A DNA stretch of 64,000 bases, from NCBI GenBank assembly GCA_037893245.1, contig JBAIAA010000810.1:1-64000 (forward strand), given 5' to 3'. The stretch comes from Crossaster papposus. Lineage: Eukaryota; Echinodermata; Asteroidea; Velatida; Solasteridae. The position numbers and the translations under genes were made by a program. Shown piece after piece: positions 12,216-25,790 of the stretch. Within the stretch, counting starts at the first letter, position 1. Each line of letters starts with the position of its first letter. The notes beneath the pieces are model-generated. The model ran no database searches. It was not told the DNA's origin and saw only the letters and a list, made by a program, of their open reading frames with translations.

Positions 12216-15200
12216 TTAAGTTTCTTCTAGCAGCTTAGAAGATGACGAAGATGAGAGGAATGAAGATAAGATTTCTAAGACATCGCTAGAAATTCAAATC
12301 ATGGTACATGCCCAAATACGCATACGTTTGCAATTAATAATTGTAAATAAACTCGATCTCGGTGCAAGGTCATCGAGAACGAAACAAAACAACCTACATG
12401 TACACACATCATATTGCATGAGAACAGGAGGATTGGGAGAAATCAACTAACCTTGCTAGGGGGTTGTACACATCAGAACCCAGGAACAAGCATTTGTCTA
12501 AAAATCATTGACGGTGTAATGCTAGGGTTACAGTTGAAAAAAACAGTTTCAAAATCCCCCACAACAAATAAATTGTAATCGAACCCGTTTCACCTGTAAT
12601 TTTAGAAGTTCCATGCCTCAGTGACTAGCACGCAATATTAACCATTTTAGCAGAAAAGAAGGAATGCAATTGCCAGTTTAGTTTAGTTTGTATTTGTGGC
12701 CGCCTGCACTTTTAATTCAACACCTTTGCAATTTTCCTTGACCCTAGAACTTCCGCAGTGTGTACTTTTTTTGAAACCCATGGCTGGTTTTAAAATATTT
12801 TGAAGTAAACAATTTTGGGGGTCGGTACACTACAGAGGTCTCTAAAACCAGCCGCTTTGAATGGCTGTTGTTGACAAACTCGTTGAATTATGACTGATCT
12901 AAATTTAGGTTTTAGGACAAAAAACCTTTAATTAGCATTTTGACAAAACTTGGCTTATCGGCAAAACCTATGAGAGTTACATACAAGTAAACAAGTTTGA
13001 CTGCGTAACCATAACGTTTTAGAAGGACGTTCTTTGGAAAACGACAAGTTTTGATAAGTTTTGTTCGCAGACCTGCTTACAAAAGCTGTTTTCCTAGTTC
13101 TGCAAATGTGATTGTGACTTGTTCATGTGCAAATGTACTTCAAAAGGAAGTCAAAACCCAGAAGAAACCTTGGTGTTAAATAGTGCTCTGACCCCAAAGG
13201 TCTCACCCACGTATCAACAAGTTGATGTTGTAGGCACTTTAAACTTTACCTTGGGCTTTAAAATTCACGCCCCATTGCCAATCGGTAACCCTAGGAAACC
13301 CATGTTATTTATTTGAACTGAATACGCGAATTAGTGTAACACACGGTAAATCTATGCTACACATGTGTAATAGGTTCCATATTTAATACCAAGTGTGTGA
13401 TTGCTTAAAACTGGACCCATTTCTTTGGCTCTGCTTACTGAAGATGACTGGCAATTCTTCCAAAAATGGAAAAGTAGAACATTTATTCAATCTTTAGGAC
13501 TACATAACATATCGATCTTAAATGGGGTAGACCTATTGAATAAAAAGAGACAACAACCTTTTGAGAACAAGGACTGCTTGGTCTGACAAGAACAGGCTTT
13601 AATTTTATACTCCTAACTCACCATGATCTGTCATGAATTTACAAAACACAAAACTCTCCGACTCTCAAATTGTTACTGCCAAGAGTTCAGGCTTCACTCC
13701 CTTCTCCCTGCTTCAGTCACATCCTTCTGTTATTTATATCTAGTGAAAATCAGAAAAGCAAAACGATACGCTATTCAGCTATTGAAATTTATCCTCCCAG
13801 GACCAGACAATGCTATTTAATATCTGTAATTTCATGGCACTAGTATGAAAAAGAAAAATCCTTGCTCGAGTCAGAATGAAAACCTTTTCAGCAGGCAGTG
13901 ACAACAAATGAGATGAGCTTCTGTTGCCAATTGACATAAACAGTTGAGTCATCCACAGCAAGTATCAAATTCAACGCAGTTTGATAAAATCAAGAGGATC
14001 ATTGAGAACTGTAAATACACTGCCGGCCGTAAGTCATCCCCAGGCGCCCAGCTGTAGAAATTCGAGAGAGAAATTTGGACTTGGACACTCCCTTGGCTCT
14101 GGTTCCGATTTTCAATGGAAACTGTTTTGGTTCTAGGTTCTAGGTTCTGACTTGTTCTTGTTCTGGATCCAACTGTGGTTCTTTGGTTGCCTTTTGTTCC
14201 AATTGAGGTTCCGTTCCAATTTGTTTATTATCCAATGTTTCTGTAATTCTGCAAATGCTGGAAAGATTTTGTTTAATAACACATCGATGGACAACATTGC
14301 TGCCGATTATTTGTATATACATACATGTATACATGTACATCGTATACAACAAATAATATTATAATGACATATACATCTGTCATCAATTAATTATTTACAA
14401 TTTCATTTTATTTATTTACATGTACAAGTATTTAACAATAATTCATTAACATTCTTTGTAACCTCCTGGAATGTAAACAAATACATTTTTGTATAAACCC
14501 TGCACGTCAAAAATCATTTGTCTAAGGCAAGTTTTTCTTAAGACGCCACTGATGGAAAAAGGTTGACAACGTTTGCCTGTTGGATTGCGGACAGACAAAC
14601 TCTGTCATCTTGACGACCGGCCCTTGCAATGATTTGGCACATCAGCTTGCACTGGCTCCCATAAACTCCCAGCTCGCACTCCCATAAACTCCCAGCTCGC
14701 ACTCCCTTAAACTCCCAGCCTGAACCCATATCCCTGATGAGCAACCCCTTGTATCTCATTCCCCACTCTCAACTCAATTTGATCTCTTCTCTAAAATGAA
14801 GAATTGGACTTCAGTTGCTTTCAGCACTGGTATCATATTATCACTAAAGATCAGCATCATTTTAAGCAGATAATCTCCCAAGGCAAAAACTACATTGAAT
14901 TTGTTTTTACTGAACTGAAGGATTTCTGAATTGTTGTACTTTTCACAAAGCATCACAGGTTAAAGATAGAATAAAAAACACATTACAAAGTTGTCTGTTT
15001 GTGTAGCATAAATTGTGGCTTTGTTTTCTTACAAAAGTGGGCCTAGACTGTTCACTTTCTCTGCTACTCAGCCTTTTATTCAAATCACACTGTTGGGATT
15101 TATTTTGGGTAAGATTTACTTGTAAATGTTAAGCTCTTTCTGAGGACGATTGTGAATCGAGTTAGTCTAAAGCTCAGGTGTTCATCCAACATTTGTATAA

Positions 15201-17640
15201 TTACAGGCCTCACCTCACTGCGCTACACGTGCGATTCCAACCTTTTTATTCCTCCGCCTAGCTAACACAAGTGAGACCTGACTCACAAATGCTTCTCCCA
15301 GCAGTCACAACCCCCCCCCCCCCCCCTCTCCCTCTCTCTGTCCTGGGAGCTTTTTTAGCTGACAGAGGATGATTTAGATTTGCCAAGGTTCAAGGCTATA
15401 GGATCAGAATGGCAATGAATTGGGCTGTTTCCCCTTCGTAGAGTTGTGGTGCAGGCCTAATTTCTTCAACAGAGATGCCCACAAGATATTGAACTCTTTT
15501 TTTTGGGTCAAACCTGGAGATTCATCTACAACAAATTGTCGGCCTGTAAAATTTCAAAAGTTCAAGCTAGCTTTGAGGGAAAGCCACTAAACTTGTCAAT
15601 CCATAACCAAGAAATCCCTAAAAATCATTTGATGCAACTAACCACTGCTAAGGTTAATGTAATTGTGGCCATCCTGTTAAGCCATTTGTACATGTATCAA
15701 TGGTTTACTAGCTCCTGTTTGTGCCTAAATACCAGCTACATCATGTGGTAGCTTTGAAGCTATTTGGCAGTGCCTAGAGCTTTTGAACGCTTGAACTGCA
15801 AAACACTTTAAGACTCGCAAGCCATCCCTTGCTATCACTTTTTAACATCCATCCCCCCCCTATAGTCTTGGATTTGTCCGGATGGACGAACCGCATCAGT
15901 GCCGTCATGTTAAGTTGCTCGTTTTTCCTGCTTCTGTCATGCTATTAAATGCTAAAGTGTAGCCTAGATATTCTCCAAACAACCCAGGAGGTCAAGTGAT
16001 TGATTCGGCCTGGACAAAAAATAAAACGGCACGGGAACATGCAGAGAACTTTTAGATTCTGTTGGCTTGTGGATAATTCTGACTCAGTGCTCTGGGCTGT
16101 GTTCTACATCTGGGAAGATGTAATTGGGTTTTGTTAGAGAGCAGTCACAACCTGTCGACAGACAGACATCAAGATTATGCTTGTCTCTGCAACTTTCTCT
16201 TGGTACAAAATGTTTTCAATTCTATCTGACTAGATGCTCTGGTTCCTAAGTCAACACATTGAGCTCATCCAAATGATAAAATCCAGCTTGTCAGTTGGCG
16301 CTGGACAGACACCTATCATCTGAACAATTCTGGCTCATCCAGTTGAAGCAACAAACGACTGCGGTCGGAGCGAGACAGATGCTTTTGTTTTGAACTCAAA
16401 TCTGTGTTGCACAGACCATGGAGGAATGCACAGACTATAGTTAGGTATCATATACCAGTCTCTGCTTTAATACATGTAGCAGAGGTGGATTACCAGTTAA
16501 ACTGACATTGAATACACATTGCTCATAACTGGTTCTCAGTAATCTTTGGTGACTGGCCAATAATATCTGCGTATCACTCATTCAATTGTGCCCAGTTGTT
16601 AATGAAGGCATAGCTTTTAAACAATGGAATTGCACTTCCAGCATAATTTCTTGCACTGGACAATACAGAAATTTCTGTTCAAAGTCTGTGGTATCAAAAA
16701 GTTGACTATTATTGCTTTACCACAAGCAAGATGCAGACAAAACTGACTCTTTGCTACACATGTTCGACCATGTACACCATGTTTGTAATGTTGCCGACAA
16801 AGACAAACTGACCTCATATGGTACATGTTAACAGCAGGCATTTCATTCCTGAACTGTTGGTCATAAGGTTGTTGTAAAGACATAAAAATGTGGCATTTGA
16901 GTTGACTCCTTGGGCAGTCATTGGTTTGATGGTCACCTGGAGAATTCATGTCTGATATGTCAGGACTTTTGACATCTGAAATGGGCTGAAACGGCTTCTC
17001 CTTCATCAATGGATTGTCATTGTTACTAGTGAACCCTGTCTCTTGTTTAGATGTTCATAGGTACACAGGTATACAGTATGAAGTCTGGGCTCCTTCAGCT
17101 AATAGGGTTTAACAAGATCTTTAAGAATGCATGCAAAATGTGCGCGGACATGATTTTTGTTGCCAAATTAGTCTGTGTTCAGTGATTTTTTATTTTATTT
17201 TACACAATTTGTAAACTGGATGCCGTCTCTTATTTCTCCATCCCTTCCTGCTCCCTGACTGTTTCTCACCCCCTTCCCGGTTACCCCACCGGCCCTTTTG
17301 ACCATTTCTCTACCATCTGACCTCATTTCTCTTTCAAACTCACACTGCACCCCCCCCCCCCCCCCCCTTCAGTCCATTCCCAAGCTACATGTACTCACTA
17401 GCCATTATATTACCACCCCAGCCTGCAAGAATGCAACCCAACCAGCACCTGCCTCTTAACATTATGTATTCACAGGGTGGTGCCAGGGATGACAGAGATT
17501 CCCTAAAGTCCTAGTGCATCTCGTATTTTCACTCGGATTTCTATCTATACCAGGGGGCTGAATGTAAGGCTACACCTCTAACTCCTACTTGGATCTGTTT
17601 GCTTTGGTCAAGCTTTTGTTCACTTCTTCACTAAGGCACT

Positions 17641-18100
17641 AACGTGTTATTAACTACATCTAGAACGAGTTATTAACTACATCCAGAACGAGTTATTACC
17701 TACATCCAGAACGCGTTATTAACTACATCTAGAACGTGTTATTACCTACATCCAGAACGCGTTATTAACTACATCTAGAACGCGTTATTACATAACCACA
17801 TGTACATCTAGAATGCGTTATTATAACTACATCAAGAATGTGTTATTAACTACTGTACAATATAACGAGTTATTAACTACATCCAGAACGTGTTATTAAC
17901 TACATCTAGATCGTGTTATTAACTACATCTAGAACGCGTTATTAACTACATCTAAAACGAGTTATTACCTACATCCAGAACGCTATTAACTACATCTATG
18001 ATCTAGAACGCGTTATTACATAACTACATGTACATCTAGAATGTGTTATGTACTACATCTAGAACGTGTTCTTAACTACATCAAGAACGTGTTATTAACT
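17641..18100. repeat. 23-bp minisatellite
   Basis: About twenty imperfect tandem copies of a 23-bp unit of the form GTTATTAACTACATCTAGAA plus CGC, CGT or CGA. Variants include CATCCAGAA and TTACC, and a few units carry small insertions such as ACATGTACATC. It ends where the unit breaks into AACTACAAAACTATG. It is non-coding and intronic. Confidence 0.93.
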
Positions 18101-18751
18101 ACAAAACTATGTGTTAGTTTTTCAAGAGATACCATTGTCAATTTGTTGTTAGAAGCTATACATCTACTAATCTAAATCAAATAAGTTAAGAGGGCCTAAT
18201 ATTTCGATATTAACAAAATCTTCTTCAGATATTAATCATATTCATATATTAATCTGGTGAGAATTTATACTTAAAGGCCTTTCAATCATCTGTGACTAGT
18301 GTGAGTCATAATGGAAATTTATGTAATAGTTATTTTTCAGATATGATCAGGCATGAATTGACTAGTTTTGATTTGACATGTACCGAAAGTCAAAAATAAC
18401 AATGTCTTGACTGAATGAACTACAAAAGACATATTGATGAAGTGAAGCCATCAGTGAAATTTGGATGCATCTTGAATGCATCAGCGTGGCATTACACATT
18501 CATTGCTCATCTAGATATGTAGATACACGCACACAATGCAGGCAGGGTCACGGCATTGGTAATTCACACTCATAATGACTCAGCGGTTGATACCGTATGT
18601 CAGTGTCATCGCGCAGCGGTATCTCTCCGTTCTCTCTCTCGCTCCCTCTCCATGGGAGATGTATGCGTGTGCTTCCAAGACTGATTTGATCATGGCGAAG
18701 GATTTCTTGGAATTTGTTGTTTTCATAATTAGTGTAATTACACATTCGCTT

Positions 18752-18772
18752 GGGGGGGGGGGGGGGGGGGGG
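18752..18772. repeat. Poly-G tract
   Basis: A run of about 21 G in an AT-rich intron. Confidence 0.9.
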
Positions 18773-20361
18773 TGTTGCCGATGACTTAATTAGTTTAACA
18801 TCCAAGTGTACTTAAACCTACATGTACTACACACGCATTTTCTGAAAGGGTTAATATTTACACGTCTAATGATATGTTAATGTATGAGCGCACAAAAAAT
18901 AAGATGCAAATGTGTGCTCTTGTAAATTGTAATGTTCGCAGATACAGTGTACATGCAGATTACATTTTACACGGATTTAAATCAATGTTGCCAATATAAT
19001 AATTTTTACCCATAAAATCATGTTTGTGTCACAGTGTAGACTGTTGGGCACGAACAAGCTTTCTAACATTGGTTAGTTTCTAAAACATCATTTGCACAAA
19101 ATACCAAGGTTAAGGTTTTAAATTTTCCTTTCTTCGGCAAAATAGAGAAGTTACTAAAATGGCAATTGTAAATTAAGAGGAGCTCAGTTCAGGGAAGAAG
19201 AAAACAGACGAACCAGGAAAGGTGTTATTAATTTGAAAAATTTGACGTTTTTTTTTTAAAACATGGACAACAAATCCAGGGTTTCTTAATCCTATGAAAC
19301 TAAACGATGAGAATATTACAAGAAAGACTTATGTTGGGTATGAAAATTGACAAATGATTACAATTATGCATGGCTGATTATGCAAGAAGCGACTGCCCGC
19401 TGCGCTACCTAGCGATAGAAATTTGTCATCGGTCCAGAGAGTCGGGGAGAATATTGCGAGTTACATCAGCGTTCAGCAGCCACCATTGCTCATTGGCAGT
19501 TTGATGGATTGAACCGCGTATTTTCCCAATCAGGAGCCTTCGCAGTGTGTGATAGTCATATATTCCCCAATACGGCGTTCTTTTGTGTGTTTAAAGGTCT
19601 TTTCCGAATGTGCCAATAATGTATGTTTGTTGTTTGCAGGCTGTGTTCCAAAGGGGGACATACAAAATGTAGTGGAGTTGAATATGCACCTTTAAAGGTA
19701 GCCTGAATGGTGATAAATATTCCCATTTTTAGGAAAAGAAAATGTGTCAATGATGATCACATTTCTATGCTAGGGCTGTGTCGATTATACCAATTATCTG
19801 GATATTTGATTAACAAAAGATCAAAATTATACTAATTGATACAAATATTCGGAACAAGTTTCACGTGGACATTGCTGCCGAGCTGTGTACCACCACCGAT
19901 GTACTAGAAATTGAGTTATACACTTTGCCTATATCTGGGTATAATTCTACAAAAATTCAAGTCTTTTCATCGACCCATAATCTTTGAAAAATGCCCCAGC
20001 TCTGCATTTTTACCTAGATTCAACAGGAATTAACTGAAGTGTAATACAGTGTAATACAAGTAGAAGTGTCAATGGGTTAAAGATGTGTGACCACTTTGTT
20101 TTTACACTAATTTAATAAAAGCAATGCCATAAAATGACATAGACAAATGGTTAAAGATGTTTATACAAACTGTACAATGTGGCAACAATAAAATGTATTT
20201 GCGACATCACATCACATCACAGAAACTATACATAAGGTCCCCTTGGAAAACTCACCTTGCACTCAACAAAGGTTTCATTTATTAAAAACAAATAATAATC
20301 ATGTTTTCAGCCTCCAAAGACCAACTGGAGGTTGATCTTTGGATTTGATCGTTTCAGTCCT

Positions 20362-20381
20362 CCCCCCCCCCCCCCCCCCCC
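20362..20381. repeat. Poly-C tract
   Basis: A run of about 20 C. The glycine-rich ends of - strand open frames here derive from it. Confidence 0.9.
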
Positions 20382-21751
20382 TCCAATTCTTTGATCGTCC
20401 GACACCCTCCGTTAATGAACCCAAGATTGTTTGTTTTGCAGCAAACCATGTATACCATTCCAGATGCTACACCCATTGAAGTGGCCAAGAACAAAATGAA
20501 ACCGTGAACAAAAAAGCTGCCGAAGTATTGATGAATAAGACTGACGCTGAACCCATTATCCCATTGTTGTGGTTTATAAATTATAGACAAATCTTGAAAT
20601 ACCGTCTGGTGCCGGTTAGTGTATGCAAGAATGACTATCGGCGAGACAGTTGTTAGGCTGGCTGCGAGGTTATTAATTAAACTGGCCATTTAATGAAAGT
20701 TTGGCAATTTCTTTTAGACGTTGTTATGACTCGTGGTTCGTAGTTGGGGGGAGGGGGGAGTTTGGCGGCTTTGCGTTTAGGAACTGGATGAATGTGAGTT
20801 GATATATGAGATGGCAGTTCTTATGGTTTTATTCATTTGTACGTTTATTTTATAAATAATATGTCGTGCACTGTTTGAAACTAGCTTTAAAAAGCGCGGC
20901 TCTTTGTTCCGACTGAAATGCTGTCATTTTGGGAGGAAATGAAATTATATGCTGAGAAATGTGAATTCTAGTTGTATTCTTAAAGAGGGACTGTTTATAT
21001 TTATGTGGCAGGGATACTACCATTATCTGTGCTTGTCACTGTTTTCTTTTTAGAAATTCAATCTTAGCAACATCTTAAATTCTCAGTGAACTCAAAATTG
21101 CCTCCCAGTTTCAAAATTTGTAATTTAGTATTTGATCTCTTAAAACAAAATGTGTGTACATGTACCTCACTACACTGGCAATCACGTTATAATTATTCCA
21201 AAACAAACACTTTTAAACTATAAATCCAATTTGTGTAAGTATCCATAGAGTAATACTGTATAGATACTTACACAGAAATGTGATTGGCCTACTTGACAAC
21301 CCTTTAATAAAAAACAGTTATTAATTAAACCATCTTTGCCCCATTGTGGTGAAATATCCTTGTACGTTCGGACAAGCCCACACTGAGCCTTGACCTACAA
21401 CAAATATGAGCAGCTTTTAACAACCACTCCTCACAATTACCAGCACAATTCATCATATCATTTTGCAAAACTGTAATCGTTTCTTGATAATTAGTGATTG
21501 ATGACATCACTGAGTCATCAGATGTCGTTGCAGACATTGCCTTGTTTTGGGCTCGAAAGGAAAGAAGCAAATGAAACAGAAGAGAAATTGGTTCTTGATT
21601 GAGGACTGAGGTTCAAAGTTCAACTATCCTCACCTATCGCTGTTTGGGTATGCTAATGAGCTGGTCAACCTCCATCGTTATAATCGTTTTTTTCTCTTTT
21701 TTTAACGTGGTGTTGAATAATTTTCTCCTTTTGTTTTCTCTCCGTGCACAG

Positions 21752-21824
21752 ATTGAGAACATCGATAAGTGTCTACAGTGTCTGTCTGCTAGGGGCGTGA
21801 ATACGCAGGGCCTTCTTGCTAAAG
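21752..21824 (+). CDS. NAV: NAV exon: CH domain, third piece
   Basis: A 73-bp exon encoding IENIDKCLQCLSARGVNTQG then LLAK, matching the NAV CH block IENIDACLNFLAAKG-N-QGL. The acceptor follows a TTTTGTTTTCTCTCCGTGCACAG-type pyrimidine tract ending at 21751, and the donor is AAAG|GTAGGT at 21824/21825. It starts on a codon boundary and leaves one base (G), completed by AC in the next exon to give Asp. Confidence 0.95.
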
Positions 21825-24800
21825 GTAGGTAACTACCGTCTCTAAAAAAAGGATGATTCTGAAGTAGATGAGGTAAAGTTGTGAGATTGTAACATATGTG
21901 TACCATGAGAAAATGAAATAGAGTGAATTCTAATTTTAAAAATACGTAATAAGTCGAGCTAATTAAGGTTTAAAGGCATCTAGGGTCATTTGCGTTTATT
22001 CCAAAGGTAACCTTCCGGTACCAAATTATCATCAGAAGGGTTACTTGAATTGAAGATGGTACTCGTACCAAACACCTCATGAAATTATTCTGTTTGGTTT
22101 GCTGTCATTTTGCTGTATAGTGTAGGTGATTTCCAACGATCAGTCAATTGACTGATTTTAGAACAAAATGCTTGAAAAGTAAATGATTCTTCAAGCCATG
22201 GGTTTAACCAGAAATATTGTCTGGGCAACTAGGCCATTTTAATTTAACCATTTATGAGCAAAACTTCACCACCATGGATGCCCGTTTTCAATTCAAAGCT
22301 TATTTTGCTCACATAAATTGTCAAGTGCTGACTCAAATTCGGAGCCATTAATACCACACCAGAAGGCTAAACAGAATCCTTAATACTATGTGTGTGAAGA
22401 GCCTTCCCATCTGCTTTTATCATTTGGAAGATGTAGCACTGTGGTGTAACCGTAATCCAACCTAGCTGGCATTAGACGGCTCGGAAAGACAAGCTTGGCT
22501 GCAACTGATACATTTGAAGCCGACACGGGTAGCCGCTCGCGGCTCGGGCACTGTAATTGAGAATCTTCGTTACTCTCAAATAAAAAAAAAACTAATCTGG
22601 AATCGCCATTAGTTTTCATGCATGGACTTATTTGTGTGTTTGCTTGCTCCACATTGCATTCTATGAAGTAATAGGTCGATTTATAGCTGTACGAACAGGT
22701 ACATTATAAATGCATTAGAAGGAATATCATGTCAATAATGCAAAGCCACATTGGACTAAGATGCACTGGATATTGTCCAAGTTCAACAAAGTTACTGGTA
22801 CATTCTAAATATACAGGAGGATTGTTTCAATCTCCTTTCTCTTGCTGAAATTAGGCTGGATTATTTAGGCAATTTTGTCAAGAAAATGATTGACATATTT
22901 CTCCCGATGTTACCACAAGAATTTATTTCTTGCCATTGAGGGCGGGGTACTTGTGCACTAAGCCTGTAGTTTTTTATTTTTGTAAAGCCCATAGTTTGAA
23001 ATCGGTCTTTTTTGATTTTGGTAAAGCTAATAGTTTGAAATCAGTCTTTTTTTATTTTAGTAAAGCCCACAGTTGGGCTATAATGCTTTTACCATCAAGC
23101 ATATCTACTGCGCAGCTCTGTACTGACATCCCCAATTCTCTAAGGACACACAGTTAAATTGTTCACACAACCTACTTTTGCATCCATGTGTCAAGCTGCA
23201 AGAAGTAACAAACATGGTATTCATTTTTTTTATGGTACAGAGATAAGGTTTATACATGTAGTTGACCAACATATTTTTTGTTTAACAATATAAGGATATG
23301 GCCAATTACGATTGCCCTACAAACTGCAGCCTTGCTTTGCATGAATTGTAATACCTTTACAGGACTTATTATAAAGGGGGATGCCACTCATAAAGATAAT
23401 TTGAGATATGCAAGGAGAACCAATTATTATACAAATTGTACTTGAAAATTTAAGCTTTTATAGGGATGATGTTGACAAAACGTTGCACTGCAAAATGGTA
23501 CAATACCACCTACTGTTCACAGACTGCACCAGTATGTTTATATAATTGTTTAACTTGTTTAAGATGCGGGATGAACAGGAAAAGGTTGTTTATTCCTTTT
23601 TCACAACAGATATTAAGAGTTAATTTTTATTTTTTTTATCTATTTACAAGCACATCCTTAGAAAGCATTATGGCCTAATTTTGTGGTTGGATGACTACAT
23701 CTGTAATTCTGGACAACTTGTCCCCTGGGATCCAGGGGCCATCAGCCTGTGTGGCTGATACTGATAAGCTAAATTTGGAGGTCAGTTTGTCTAAAACATT
23801 AACAGCTGACAAGCAAACAAGTGCCCTGGTCAACTGTAGGAGTTTTCACAACCCTGGCCTTGTTTCAACTTGGGCTACTTCTCTGGATTCAATGTCCAGA
23901 CCAAAATGAAAATACTTCAAATTTGGAAGCACCCAAAACTATCCCAGCTGTAATACGACATAGTACAGACTACAGCGGGTGCTAGTAGGTTAAGATTTAA
24001 TCTTAATTAATGCAGAACTCCGACTTTGAGCCATCCCAAGTCCTGGACCAATAATCTCTGATCTAAAACAGTTAAAACAAATGAAGCCGTGGTTTTGGGA
24101 AATGCCTCTGACTCAAATAAACTTCAAAATACTCTTAGATATACCTTCTGTGCTTTATGTTTACCTGAAGATTTTAGGAAATTATTTCATTTTCTTATTC
24201 TCCAGTTCAGTTACATAAGTAGTTCCTCCTATTTTAACAGCATGACCATTGCATTGTCCTTTGTATGAGACATGGACATGTGCAAAATCATTTATCTCCA
24301 TGACTATTAGTAGTATTCCAGCCATGCCCAGAAACCGGTACTAAATGGGTTGTGGTGACAAACTTGTATAAATGGTTACCAACGAATAGTTACCAAATCT
24401 GTGTCTACAACTACAATGTAAGAACACTTCAGTCAGGCATATACAGATCCTAATGAGAAACAATATTAGGCTCAACACAAGTCTGGCAAAGTTGATGGTT
24501 TCTACTTGCTAAAAACCTGCAGGATTCAAGATCCAGGTACCCTGGTACCCCAAACCTGCTTGTCACCCCTGTTGCCCCAAGGCCCCCAGTATACAGGAAG
24601 AACAGTGCTTTGACAACTGATAGGGCTACCCTGCCAAAAGTATGTGTTGAATATTTTTTTTTTTTTAGCTCCGCTAAGCTGCCTCCTGACTAATATGCAA
24701 GAGGTGGATTCTGTATGGTATGGGCTCTATTATGGTCTGAACAGGATTTGAGCAAATAGTTTATTTGACGTTTGTGAGATGAGCAGACCTTGGAGTTGAT

Positions 24801-24828
24801 GATTTGCCTGACTTTCTTCCCGTTTCAG
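21825..24828 (+). other. Intron (3.0 kb)
   Basis: No gene is seen. It contains a 39-bp tandem repeat at about 22970-23090 with roughly three copies of a TAAAGCCCATAGTTTGAAAT-type unit. The remainder is unremarkable AT-rich sequence. Confidence 0.85.
22970..23090. repeat. 39-bp tandem repeat, about 3 copies
   Basis: The unit begins GTAAAGCCCATAGTTTGAAA and continues with a T-rich stretch. The period is 39 bp, so it stays open in one frame (KAHSLKSVFF-like repeats). This is not evidence of coding. Confidence 0.8.
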
Positions 24829-25190
24829 ACATCCGCGAGGGCAACCTGAAGGCAGTCCTCGGCCTCTTCTTCGCCTTGTCGCGATTCAAGCAGCAACTCC
24901 AACAGCAGCAGCAACAACAGAAGCAAGCCAGCCAGCAAGCCAGCCAGCAGGCCAGCCAACAGGCCAGGCAGCAGCACCAAGCAACTCACGGCAGGCCCAG
25001 CACGGCATCATTGGCAGCAACTCCACATCACAAAGTGCAATATTCATCATCGTCGTTGTTGTCGGCGACGTCACAGCAGCGGCAACAGCAGCAGTCCAAG
25101 CAACTCGCTGCGCTTACATCTCAGGCAGGACAGAAACGTCACCAGACGGCGCTGTCATCGCAGAAACAGCCGGGCAATTTGCAATCACAG
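24829..25190 (+). CDS. NAV: NAV exon: end of CH domain and first polyglutamine linker
   Basis: A 362-bp exon. It opens (D)IREGNLKAVLGLFFALSRFK, the last CH helix, which is nearly invariant in navigators (IRNGNLKAILGLFFSLSRYK). It then passes into a glutamine-rich linker with CAG/CAA runs, a repeated QQAS unit (four copies around residues 35-50) and further Q/S-rich sequence. The acceptor is CCCGTTTCAG at 24828 and the donor is CACAG|GTATTT at 25190/25191. It ends on a codon boundary. Vertebrate NAV2 also turns glutamine-rich directly after the CH domain. The CAG/CAA and QQAS repeats are likely length-polymorphic. Confidence 0.95.
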
Positions 25191-25567
25191 GTATTTGCTT
25201 TGACAAATAAAATGAAAAAGTCAATGATGTGTGATTAATTGATCTATAATTCGGCATATTGATTAGTCATTAATCAATTGCTTAATTGGTATGATTAATC
25301 ATTCTAGAATTATGCAAACCTGTTGATTTTATAAGTCAAATCTGTACTATCATGCTGTTTGTAAATGTTTAATCTAACTTTGAATTTATAGTTGTAGAGT
25401 AATCAAGTAATTTAATATTAAATTCTGCTGTTTGTTAAATTAACTAACTACCACTTGTTTCCATTGAATGTTAACAAAATGCTTTACATTCTGTCAATTT
25501 CAGACAGCATTTAAGGGGTTTATTTAAATAAAAATAAAATGGCAACTTTCTCCTTTTCCCCCTGCAG
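25191..25567 (+). other. Intron (377 bp)
   Basis: AT-rich with many TTAATT words; nothing else seen. It ends in a CT-rich tract (TTTCTCCTTTTCCCCCTGCAG-like) before the acceptor. Confidence 0.85.
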
Positions 25568-25790
25568 TCATCAGTGCAACGTCAACCCACCGCCAAACCC
25601 CAGGCCACACCCAGGTCCACATCCCAAGTCAGACCTCCCTCAGCCAGCAGCAAGTCTCCCTACAGCACTGCGCCTTCCCCATACCAGACAGGGTCTAATA
25701 AGCCCCAGGGTCGGGTGGGTGGACCTAGCACTCAGCTAGGGGCGCAGCAACGCAAGCAGGGCTCCTCCACAACATCACTCGCTTCCTCAA
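25568..25790 (+). CDS. NAV: NAV exon: basic Ser/Pro linker
   Basis: A 223-bp exon encoding a Gln/Pro/Ser-rich basic segment (SSVQRQPTAKPQATPRSTSQ through STTSLASSS). It has no folded domain and is expected to be disordered, microtubule-binding type sequence as elsewhere in NAV linkers. The acceptor is CCCCCTGCAG at 25567 and the donor is TCAA|GTAAGG at 25790/25791. It begins on a codon boundary and leaves one base (A), the same phase as both following microexons and the 28552 exon. Confidence 0.9.

Larger units (their letters stand above)
4018..21751 (+). other. Large intron (17.7 kb) inside the CH domain
   Basis: Non-coding. It contains two poly-G tracts (4508-4528, 18752-18772), a DNA-transposon-like element (6554-7950), a MITE (11867-12215), an ACATGTA-rich patch near 11213-11250, poly-C tracts (15311-15326, 17350-17367, 20362-20381) and a 23-bp minisatellite (17641-18100). 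The many short open frames, including a 130-codon one on the - strand at 16617-17009, show no recognisable domain. I see nothing gene-like in the remainder. Confidence 0.8.

Noticed and set aside
16617..17009. 130-codon open frame on the - strand
   Set aside because: No domain, no repeats of known type and no splice context. Plausible by chance in 17.7 kb of intron.
17641..18100. CRISPR-like array
   Set aside because: Units are contiguous 23-bp tandem repeats with no unique spacers, and the context is an animal intron.
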